64,000 bases of DNA from Litchfieldella rifensis. GTDB lineage: Bacteria; Pseudomonadota; Gammaproteobacteria; Pseudomonadales; Halomonadaceae. Below are positions 57,416 through 64,000 of this stretch, piece after piece. How positions within the stretch are numbered: the stretch's first letter is position 1; every line of letters starts with the position of its first letter. The translations under genes and the position numbers were made by a program. Below the pieces are notes generated by a model, which saw nothing but the letters and a program-made list of their open reading frames with translations, had not been told where the DNA came from and did not search any database. Location: NCBI RefSeq assembly GCF_042646605.1, contig NZ_JBHRUG010000017.1:124001-188000 (forward strand). Direction: 5' to 3'.

Positions 57416-58507
57416 CTAGACGTTGAACCGGAAATGGATCACGTCGCCGTCCTTGACGATATAGTCCTTGCCTTCCAGGCGCCACTTGCCGGCGTCCTTG
57501 GCGCCCTGCTCGCCACCGCGAGCGATGAAATCGTCGTAGCCGATCACCTCGGCGCGGATGAAGCCCTTCTGGAAGTCGGTGTGGATCACTCCGGCGGCTT
57601 CCGGTGCGGTGGCACCGATCTTGACGGTCCAGGCACGTACTTCCTTGACCCCGGCGGTAAAGTAGGTCTGCAGGCCGAGCAGGGCATAACCGGCACGGAT
57701 CACACGATCGAGGCCCGGCTCCTCCATGCCCATTTCCTCCAGGAACATCGAGCGCTCCTCGTCGTCGAGTTCGGCGATCTCGGCCTCGATCTGGTTGCAG
57801 ACCGGGACGACCACGGCGCCTTCCTCGGCGGCGATGGCATCGACCACCTCGAGATAGGGGTTGTCGTCGAAGCCGTCCTCGTTGACGTTGGCGATGTACA
57901 TGGTCGGCTTGAGGGTCAGGAAGCCAAAGCTCTTCAGTTGGCGCTTGTCATCCTCCTCGAGACCGAAGCTGCGCAGTGGCAAGCCCTCCGCCAGGTGGGG
58001 CTGGATGCGCTCGAGGATCGCCTTGGTGGCGATGGCGTCCTTGTCACCGCCCTTGGCGACCCGTACCAGCCGCTGGATAGCGCGCTCGACGGTATCCAGG
58101 TCGGCCAGGGCCAGCTCCATGTTGATGGTTTCGATATCGACCCGGGGATCGACCTGATTGGCCACATGGATGACGTTGTCATTGTCGAAGCAGCGTACCA
58201 CGTGGGCGATGGCGTCGGTTTCACGGATATTCGCCAGGAACTTGTTGCCCAGCCCTTCGCCCTTGGAGGCGCCGGCGACGAGACCGGCGATGTCCACGAA
58301 CTCCATGGTGGTGGGCAGTACCTTCTGCGGCTTGACGATCGCGGCGAGCTTGTCGAGGCGCGGGTCGGGCATCGGCACGATGCCGACATTGGGCTCGATG
58401 GTACAGAAGGGGAAGTTCTCGGCGTCGATGCCCGACTTGGTCAGTGCATTGAACAGCGTGGACTTGCCGACATTGGGCAGCCCGACGATACCGCAGTTGA
58501 AACCCAT
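57416..58507 (-). CDS. ychF: Redox-responsive ATPase/GTPase YchF (OLA1 homologue)
   Basis: 363-residue Obg-family NTPase. The P-loop is GLPNVGKSTLFNALTKSG, G3 is FVDIAGLVAGASKGEGLGN, and the C-terminal TGS domain (AAGVIHTDFQKGFIRAEVI, ending DVIHFRFNV) is complete. The family binds ribosomes and prefers ATP. It follows pth on the same strand, the usual gammaproteobacterial order. Confidence 0.97.
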   Translation of the reverse strand: MGFNCGIVGLPNVGKSTLFNALTKSGIDAENFPFCTIEPNVGIVPMPDPRLDKLAAIVKPQKVLPTTMEFVDIAGLVAGASKGEGLGNKFLANIRETDAIAHVVRCFDNDNVIHVANQVDPRVDIETINMELALADLDTVERAIQRLVRVAKGGDKDAIATKAILERIQPHLAEGLPLRSFGLEEDDKRQLKSFGFLTLKPTMYIANVNEDGFDDNPYLEVVDAIAAEEGAVVVPVCNQIEAEIAELDDEERSMFLEEMGMEEPGLDRVIRAGYALLGLQTYFTAGVKEVRAWTVKIGATAPEAAGVIHTDFQKGFIRAEVIGYDDFIARGGEQGAKDAGKWRLEGKDYIVKDGDVIHFRFNV

Positions 58508-58567
58508 GATATGTTCCTGGAAAGCGAATTCGAAATTGGCGATTGGCCGGTATTTTACGGAAAAGAG

Positions 58568-58714
58568 TGGTAAGCCGTAAGCTTGAAGCTGTAAGAAACC
58601 CCAAAAACCGAATCATCGCCTTCTATGGACGGCCATTCATCTCGACTTGGTGGTTTTCTTCCAGCTTATGGCTTCAAGCTTATAGCTGTGCTTTTCAGCC
58701 TTCGGCTGAAAAGC
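58568..58714. repeat. Repeat-rich spacer between pth and ychF
   Basis: AAGCTTGAAGCTGTAAG near 58576-58592 is the imperfect inverse of CTTATGGCTTCAAGCTTATAG near 58666-58686, forming long imperfect arms around about 70 bases. A second perfect hairpin, CTTTTCAGCC-TTC-GGCTGAAAAG, occupies 58691-58713 and includes the last codons and stop of pth. Such AAGCT-rich palindromic spacers resemble REP-type elements. Neither hairpin has a clear T-run. Confidence 0.55.
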
Positions 58715-59285
58715 TGTGCAACCGGTTCATGGCCCTGGCCCAGTCGCCGCGGATGGCATCCGGCAGCGTGGCTTCGATCTCGCCAAAGACAGTATCGATG
58801 GCAGCACGTTCGGCTTTGCCGGGACGACCGAGTACATAATTCGTGACCTGGCGGGCATCACCGGGGTGGCCAATGCCGATGCGCAGGCGATGGAAGGAGT
58901 TGTCGTTGCCGAGGGCACGGATGACGTCACGCAGACCGTTGTGACCTCCATGACCGCCGCCTTGCTTGTAGCGGGCGGTACCCGGGACGATATCCAGGTC
59001 GTCGTGAGCGACGAGCAACTCGTCAGGGGCGAGTTTGAAGAACTGGCAAAGCGCGGCGACAGCCCCGCCGCTGCGGTTCATATAGGTCTGCGGTAACAGC
59101 AGATGCAGATCCTGGCCGGCGAAGTGGACCTTGGCGTAATGGCCCAGGAACTTGCGCTCGGCTCGCAGTGGCGTATGACTGTCGCGCGCAATGGCCGCCA
59201 CCAGCCAGGCGCCAGCATTGTGCCGGGTGTCGTCGTATTCCGGCCCGGGATTGCCGAGGCCGATGATCGCTTTCACTTGGCTCAT
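58695..59285 (-). CDS. pth: Peptidyl-tRNA hydrolase
   Basis: 196-residue esterase that recycles peptidyl-tRNA. Motifs are IIGLGNPGPEYDDTRHNAG with the catalytic histidine, KPQTYMN-like LLPQTYMNRSGGAV, LLVAHDDLDI with the conserved Asp, and GGGHGGHNGLRDVI. Length is standard. It follows rplY by 38 bases in the prs-rplY-pth-ychF order. Its last codons lie within a hairpin. Confidence 0.97.
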   Translation of the reverse strand: MSQVKAIIGLGNPGPEYDDTRHNAGAWLVAAIARDSHTPLRAERKFLGHYAKVHFAGQDLHLLLPQTYMNRSGGAVAALCQFFKLAPDELLVAHDDLDIVPGTARYKQGGGHGGHNGLRDVIRALGNDNSFHRLRIGIGHPGDARQVTNYVLGRPGKAERAAIDTVFGEIEATLPDAIRGDWARAMNRLHSFSAEG

Positions 59286-59323
59286 GCTGACGCCCTGGTG
59301 GTCGTGACGGGAAGAAGGCCGGC

Positions 59324-60034
59324 TTATTCGGCCTTGTCTTCGCCTTCGCCCTGGTCGGCTTCCTGGTCTTCCTGCTCCTTGGCCTCGCTCTCGGGTGCGG
59401 CTTCAGGCTTGGCTTCCGCCTCGACTTCTTCCTCACCCTCTTCCGCGATGCCGCGAGTCGGATGCGTAATGTTCACGATACCGGTGTCATACTCCTCGCC
59501 GTGTGACAGCGCCACGGAAGTGACGCCTTCCGGTAGCTTGAGGTCGGATAGGTGCAGGGTTCCGCCGAGCTCCAGGTCGGTGATGTCGATTTCCAGGTAC
59601 TCGGGAAGGTCCTTGGGCAAGCAGCTGACTTCGATATCGTTGGCCAGTACGTGCAATACGCCGCCCTGTTCCTTGATGCCTTTGCAGCGTTCTTCGCCCA
59701 CGACGTGGAGCGGTACGTGCAGGGTCATTTCGTGGGTGGCGTCAATCCGCATGAAGTCGGCGTGGGTCACCAGCGCCTTGTAGGGGTGGCGTTGCAGATC
59801 ACGAATGATGACCTGTTCGTTGCTGCCATCGACATCGATGTTGATGATCGACGAGAAGAAGGCTTCGTCCTCGATAGCCTTGTAGAAGGCGGCCTTGTCG
59901 ATGGTGATCGGCTGCGGGGCCTTCTCGCCACCGTAGATGATGGCAGCGACCTGCTGGTTCGCGCGGCGCAGGCGGCGGCTCGCACCTTTCCCCAGCTCCT
60001 TGCGAACGTTGGCGGTAAGTTGGTAATCGGACAT
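59324..60034 (-). CDS. rplY: 50S ribosomal protein L25 (TL5/Ctc type)
   Basis: 236-residue 5S rRNA-binding protein with an N-terminal L25 domain and a C-terminal TL5 domain. I choose ATG 60034 (MSDYQLTANVRKELG) with GAGGTTACC just upstream rather than 60046. Motifs are GASRRLRRANQQVAAIIYGG and VPLHVVGEERCKGIKEQGGV. The tail from about residue 190 is extremely acidic (runs of Glu with Ala, Asp and Gln), a halophile-type composition. Confidence 0.96.
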   Translation of the reverse strand: MSDYQLTANVRKELGKGASRRLRRANQQVAAIIYGGEKAPQPITIDKAAFYKAIEDEAFFSSIINIDVDGSNEQVIIRDLQRHPYKALVTHADFMRIDATHEMTLHVPLHVVGEERCKGIKEQGGVLHVLANDIEVSCLPKDLPEYLEIDITDLELGGTLHLSDLKLPEGVTSVALSHGEEYDTGIVNITHPTRGIAEEGEEEVEAEAKPEAAPESEAKEQEDQEADQGEGEDKAE

Positions 60035-60146
60035 TGGTAACCTCATTGGTTAATAAAGGAAATCGCTATCGCCCGCGACCAGGCGATAGCGTTTCCGGGG
60101 CCCTTGTGGGCTGCGTATCCAGGCGCGATGTCCTTCTGGTCGGACC

Positions 60147-61088
60147 TTAGTGGAACATCGCGCTGACGGATTCTTCGTTACTGACCCGGCGGATCGCTTC
60201 GGCGATCAGCCCGGCCACGGACAGTTGGCGAATCTTCCCGCTGCGGCGTGCCGGTTCGGACAGCGGAATGGTATCGGCGACCACCAGCTCATCGAGCACC
60301 GACCCGCAGATGTTGTCGACCGCCGGCCCCGACAGAATAGGGTGGGTCGCATAGGCCACCACGCGACGGGCACCATGATCCTTGAGAGCTTCGGCGGCCT
60401 TGCACAGGGTGCCGGCGGTATCGACCATGTCGTCGACCACCACGCAGGTGCGTCCTTCGATCTCGCCGATGATGTGCATCACTTGGGCCTGGTTGGCCTG
60501 TGGGCGGCGTTTGTCGATGATCGCCAGGTCGGCGTTGAGCTGCTTGGCGATGGCCCGGGCCCGCACTACGCCCCCGACGTCCGGGGAAACCACCACCAGG
60601 TCGTCGTAGTTCTGGCGCTCGATATCGTCGAGCAGGATCGGTGAGCCGTAGACGTTATCCACCGGCACGTCGAAGAATCCCTGAATCTGGTCGGCATGCA
60701 GGTCCATGGTCATGACCCGGTCGACGCCCGCCTTGACCATCATGTCGGCCACGACCTTGGCGGAAATCGGTACACGGGCCGAGCGTACGCGGCGGTCCTG
60801 ACGGGCATAGCCGAAATAGGGTACCACGGCGGTGATTCGTGCAGCGGATGCCCGGCGCAAGGCATCGACCATCAGAATCAGTTCCATCAGATTGTCGTTG
60901 GTCGGCGCACAGGTGGACTGCAGAATGAAGACGTCCTTGCCGCGCACGTTCTCGTTGATCTCGACCGCGATTTCCCCATCGCTGAACTGACCGACCGTGG
61001 CATGGCCGAGCCGGTTGTCCAACCCTTCGGCGATCTTACGGGCGAGGTCGGGATTGGCGTTCCCGGCGAAAACCATCAATTTAGACAC
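60147..61088 (-). CDS. prs: Ribose-phosphate pyrophosphokinase
   Basis: 313-residue enzyme that makes PRPP from ribose-5-phosphate and ATP for nucleotide, histidine and tryptophan synthesis. It starts with GTG at 61088 (SKLMVFAGNANPDLA). Motifs are YFGYARQDRRVRSARVPISA, DLHADQIQGFFD, and the PRPP loop VVDDMVDTAGTLCKA. It follows the tRNA-Gln gene and precedes rplY, the conserved gammaproteobacterial order. Confidence 0.97.
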   Translation of the reverse strand: MSKLMVFAGNANPDLARKIAEGLDNRLGHATVGQFSDGEIAVEINENVRGKDVFILQSTCAPTNDNLMELILMVDALRRASAARITAVVPYFGYARQDRRVRSARVPISAKVVADMMVKAGVDRVMTMDLHADQIQGFFDVPVDNVYGSPILLDDIERQNYDDLVVVSPDVGGVVRARAIAKQLNADLAIIDKRRPQANQAQVMHIIGEIEGRTCVVVDDMVDTAGTLCKAAEALKDHGARRVVAYATHPILSGPAVDNICGSVLDELVVADTIPLSEPARRSGKIRQLSVAGLIAEAIRRVSNEESVSAMFH

Positions 61089-61155
61089 GCGCAGCCACCT
61101 TTGGAGTGTTGGGATCTCTGTAAGGGATGGGGACAGCTCACCAAGTGTCGGGACG

Positions 61156-61230
61156 TGGCTGGGGTAGCAGGATTCGAACCTGCGAATGGCGGTACCAGAA
61201 ACCGCTGCCTTACCACTTGGCTATACCCCA
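61156..61230 (-). tRNA. tRNA-Gln (CTG)
   Basis: 75-base tRNA with acceptor stem TGGGGTA/TACCCCA, anticodon loop TTCTGGT (anticodon CTG, reading CAG), T-loop TTCGAAT and encoded CCA. It lies between ispE and prs. Confidence 0.92.
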
Positions 61231-61283
61231 GCATTTGCCTTTCGGTCCCGAGTCGCAGCCCAAAAGGGGCGGCGACAGAACTG

Positions 61284-62171
61284 TCACGGCGCTTCGGCCT
61301 GGCCCGCGGCCGGCGGAAGGCGACATCCCAGAGCCGCATGGAGGGGAGAAAGGTTGCAGCCCTTCGCCTTGAAGGCATGCCAACCGGGGTCGACACGCTG
61401 CAAAATGCTATCGGCCTGGCGCTCATCCGTCAAACGCGCGAACAGGCAGGCGCCAGTACCCGTCAACATGGTCGGTGCGAACCCGGACAACCACTCGATA
61501 GCCCTCGCGACCTCTGGGTAGCGTTCGCATACCGTCACCTGGCAGTCGTTGCGCCAAGGCGCCCCCCCCTGCAGTGCGCGCGCCATACTAATGGGGGGGG
61601 TGTCTCGTGTCAATTGTAGCGCATTGAATACGCTGGCGGTGGCGACCGTGACGCCGGGGTGCAGGACCACGAACCAAGGGGTATCGAGTTCGACGGGGGT
61701 CAGGCGCTCACCGATACCCTCAGCCCAGGCGGCGTGACCGTGCACGAACACCGGGACATCGGCGCCCAGTCGCAGACCCAGAGCGGCGAGTCGGTCCCTG
61801 CTCAGCCTCAGCCCCCACAAGCGATCGAGTGCGAGCAGGGTGGTGGCCGCATTGGAGCTGCCGCCACCCAGGCCGCCGCCCATGGGGAGGCACTTGTCGA
61901 GCTGAATATCGACCCCCAGGTGGCAGCCGGTCTCGGCGTGTAATGCCTGCGCCGCGCGCACGATCAGGTTGTCTTCGTGAGGGACGCCGGCTATCGCCGG
62001 TGCCAGACCGATGATGCCATCGTCGCGCACCGAGAAGTGCAGGGTGTCGCCGACATCGAGGAACTGGAACAGCGTCTGTAGCGTGTGGTACCCGTCGGCC
62101 CGGCGCCCCGTGATATGCAGCATGCGATTGAGCTTGGCCGGGGCCGGCAGGGTCAGGATGTCGCGCGGCAC
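61284..62171 (-). CDS. ispE: 4-diphosphocytidyl-2-C-methyl-D-erythritol kinase
   Basis: 295-residue GHMP kinase of the non-mevalonate isoprenoid pathway. It starts with GTG at 62171 (PRDILTLPAPAKLNRMLH), one base after the lolB stop. GHMP motifs are LPMGGGLGGGSSNAATTLLAL for ATP binding and MLTGTGACLFARL near the C-terminus. An 8-base G run and an 8-base C run lie 23 bases apart inside the coding region (+ strand C at 61562-61569, G at 61593-61600). Confidence 0.95.
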   Translation of the reverse strand: MPRDILTLPAPAKLNRMLHITGRRADGYHTLQTLFQFLDVGDTLHFSVRDDGIIGLAPAIAGVPHEDNLIVRAAQALHAETGCHLGVDIQLDKCLPMGGGLGGGSSNAATTLLALDRLWGLRLSRDRLAALGLRLGADVPVFVHGHAAWAEGIGERLTPVELDTPWFVVLHPGVTVATASVFNALQLTRDTPPISMARALQGGAPWRNDCQVTVCERYPEVARAIEWLSGFAPTMLTGTGACLFARLTDERQADSILQRVDPGWHAFKAKGCNLSPLHAALGCRLPPAAGQAEAP

Positions 62172-62172
62172 G

Positions 62173-62772
62173 TCAACGTTCTCCCGGGCGCCAGTCGTTG
62201 ACCACCAGCGTGGCGCGAATCTCGTCGTAGGTCATGACCAGGCGGCGCGGCAGCCACAGGCCGCCGGCATAGTCCCAGTCGCGGTAGGCGATATTCCAGC
62301 CGGCTTGACGCAACTGGGCGGGATAGCCCAAGGCATCCTCTTCCACCTCATGGTCGGCGCCGGGAGCGGGCAGCCCGCGGATCCAGTAGTCCAATGCCGA
62401 GATGGGCAATGACCAACCGAGCTGCTCTTGCATCAGGGCTTCGGGGCTCTCGGCGACGAAGCGGCCTTCGCTGGTGTTCAGCGAGACGCGACCGTCGCGC
62501 CCCTCGAGCACGCTGCGACCGCTGCCGAAGGGGCCGCTGATCAACATGCGGTAATAGCCGGGATGTTGGGACCAATCGAGGTTGGCGCTGGTGGAATCTT
62601 GCGGTGTGCGCAGGCCCACCTTGCCGGCCAGGGTCCAGGTGTCAAGCGCCTCCAGGCGAGCGGACTGGGCGTCCCAGTCGCCGCGTTCGCGCGGCTGGTC
62701 GGGGCCCGGGGCACGGCTGGCACAGCCGGCAATCAGCGCGAGGCAAAGCAACACAAAGAACAATCGCATCAT
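62173..62772 (-). CDS. lolB: Outer-membrane lipoprotein LolB
   Basis: 199-residue lipoprotein receptor that inserts lipoproteins in the outer membrane. The signal and lipobox are FFVLLCLALIAGCASR. Motifs are LDTWTLAGKVGLRTPQDSTSA, then YYRMLISGPFGSGRSVLEG and ALDYWIRGLPAPG. It is followed by ispE with a 1-base gap, the classical arrangement. Confidence 0.95.
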   Translation of the reverse strand: MMRLFFVLLCLALIAGCASRAPGPDQPRERGDWDAQSARLEALDTWTLAGKVGLRTPQDSTSANLDWSQHPGYYRMLISGPFGSGRSVLEGRDGRVSLNTSEGRFVAESPEALMQEQLGWSLPISALDYWIRGLPAPGADHEVEEDALGYPAQLRQAGWNIAYRDWDYAGGLWLPRRLVMTYDEIRATLVVNDWRPGER

Positions 62773-62799
62773 GAGTTGGCTCGGTCGTGGTTTCAGGGA

Positions 62800-64000
62800 T
62801 CAGGGGGCGAGGGCGGGAATGCGCTTGAGCAGGGCATCGACGACCGGTCGTTCGCCATGGCGTTCGAGGCTTTCGGCGATCAGGTCGCGAGCCTCCTCTT
62901 TACGCCCCAGCTCCCACAGCACTTCGGCGACATGGGCGGCAATCTCCTGATCGGGCATGATGTGGTAGGCGCGCTCCAGGTAAGACAGGGCGCGCTCGTT
63001 GTCGCCTTGCTTGTGATAGACCCAGCCCAGGCTGTCGAGGATGGCGGCATTGTTCGGGGCCAGGCGATGAGCGCGCTCGATCAGGTCCTGGGCCTCATCA
63101 TGACGGTCGGTCATGTCGGCCAGGGTGTAGCCCAGGGCGTTGAGAGCCATGGCATGCTCCGGGTCCCGCTCGATGATGTACCGCAGGTCACGCTCCATGC
63201 CCTCCAGATCGCCAGCCTCGAACGACCGCATGGCACGCACATAACGCAGTTCCAGGTCGTCGGGATTGCGCTCGAGTTCACGCTGCAGCAGCGCATCGGC
63301 TTCGTCGCTGTGTCCCTCCTGGTCGAGCAGTTCCACCTCGAGCGAGGTCAAGGCGCTGGCCTGGTCCGAGTGACGCAGGCGTTCGATGCGCAGGAACCGG
63401 CGGGCATCCCTCAAGCGGTCGTCATCGATCAGCATCTGCGCGGCGCGCAGGCGTGAGGGGAGGAAATGCTCGCCGGGAGGCACCTGGCGATAATAAAGGA
63501 GGGCGTTATCGACTTCCCCTTGCTCTTCGGCGATGGTGCCGAGCAAGGTAAAGGCCATGGGAGGCGTGTCATCGGCGCTGACCAGGGGCAATAGCAGGCG
63601 TCGGGCTGGCGCCGGGTGGCCTTCGTCCAGGTACAGGCGCGCCAGTGCCAGGCGCAGGTCATGGTTGTCGCCATGATGCTCGAGAAGGGTGTCGCTCTGG
63701 GCCTCGGCGGCCTCGACATTGCCGAGCATGAGTTCGGTCTGCGCCACCAGCAGGATGAAGCGCCCATCGTCGGGTGAAACTTCAAGCCCCTGGCGGGCCG
63801 CGTCACGGGCGGCGGGGATGTCCCCGCGCTCCAGGGCGATGCGCGTGCGGGCCAGCCAGAGTGCCGGTAGCTCGGGATGGCTGCGGGCCAGGTCGGTCAG
63901 GCGGGATTCGGCGCGCGCGAGCTGGCCGTCCGCTGCTTCGAACAAAGCGGTGGCGAGAATGGCGTCATAATAATAGGGGTGGCTCTCTGCGCCATCGCGG
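62800..64000 (-). CDS. Tetratricopeptide-repeat protein (5' end outside the window)
   Basis: At least 400 residues, still open at base 64000, so the start and any signal lie outside. TPR helices repeat through the protein, for example RAHRLAPNNAAILDSLGWVY, KQGDNERALSYLERAY and DPEHAMALNALGYTLAD. Such proteins encoded before lolB in Halomonas and Pseudomonas are predicted periplasmic lipoproteins with an unknown scaffold role; this one lies 27 bases upstream of lolB and is probably co-transcribed. A TTG at 63945 is only an internal open-frame start. Confidence 0.85.
   Translation of the reverse strand, partial: RDGAESHPYYYDAILATALFEAADGQLARAESRLTDLARSHPELPALWLARTRIALERGDIPAARDAARQGLEVSPDDGRFILLVAQTELMLGNVEAAEAQSDTLLEHHGDNHDLRLALARLYLDEGHPAPARRLLLPLVSADDTPPMAFTLLGTIAEEQGEVDNALLYYRQVPPGEHFLPSRLRAAQMLIDDDRLRDARRFLRIERLRHSDQASALTSLEVELLDQEGHSDEADALLQRELERNPDDLELRYVRAMRSFEAGDLEGMERDLRYIIERDPEHAMALNALGYTLADMTDRHDEAQDLIERAHRLAPNNAAILDSLGWVYHKQGDNERALSYLERAYHIMPDQEIAAHVAEVLWELGRKEEARDLIAESLERHGERPVVDALLKRIPALAP

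Overview
The window looks like a chromosomal segment of a halophilic gammaproteobacterium of the Halomonas group. The support is the choline-to-betaine set betIBA, the gammaproteobacterial housekeeping order lolB-ispE-tRNA-Gln-prs-rplY-pth-ychF, a strongly acidic tail on ribosomal protein L25, and LigB and Prc. This assignment is inferred from gene content; no database search was run.

Layout. 1-4082: betA (cut by the window edge), betB and betI on the minus strand, with a BetI-type operator before a divergent orphan choline-binding protein. 4181-4727: tRNA-Met and three tandem tRNA-Asn genes. 4740-18700: an accessory patchwork. It holds a GC-rich sensor/MFS/substrate-binding module with a small leader ORF, a dihydrolipoamide-dehydrogenase-like flavoprotein, a DmeF-like metal exporter, an IS110 remnant, a MITE-like inverted-repeat element, an AT-richer S10 carboxypeptidase, a DUF4236 protein, a DUF1992 protein, a LysR remnant and an Xre/RES toxin-antitoxin pair.

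18904-28924 is a Calvin-Benson-Bassham locus in two transcription units around a minus-strand cbbR: glpX-tkt-fba-prk and cbbL-cbbS-cbbX-rpe. RuBisCO is red-type, judged by the activase CbbX and the C-terminally extended small subunit. Related inverted repeats lie ahead of both units and are candidate CbbR sites. No phosphoglycerate kinase, GAPDH or ribose-5-phosphate isomerase is present here.

29112-39230 holds six co-directional signalling genes: two soluble histidine kinases, a receiver/degenerate HD-GYP protein, an MglA-like small GTPase, a receiver fused to a degenerate PilB/GspE-type ATPase, and a receiver-PAS-GGDEF-EAL-receiver protein. I do not recognise this combination as a named system, and it is the best candidate here for undescribed biology.

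39241-51445 (minus) is one tightly overlapping respiratory operon: alternative complex III (actABCDEF), a small membrane protein, a Sco protein, and a caa3 cytochrome c oxidase (coxBACD) whose subunit I has the YSHP signature of A2-type enzymes. Together the two units can carry electrons from quinol to oxygen, and the neighbouring CBB locus suggests, by inference only, a facultatively autotrophic or mixotrophic lifestyle.

51680-64000 is conserved core: ligB, prc, apeB, a second identical tRNA-Met, ychF, pth, rplY, prs, tRNA-Gln, ispE, lolB and the 3' part of a TPR protein that runs off the window.
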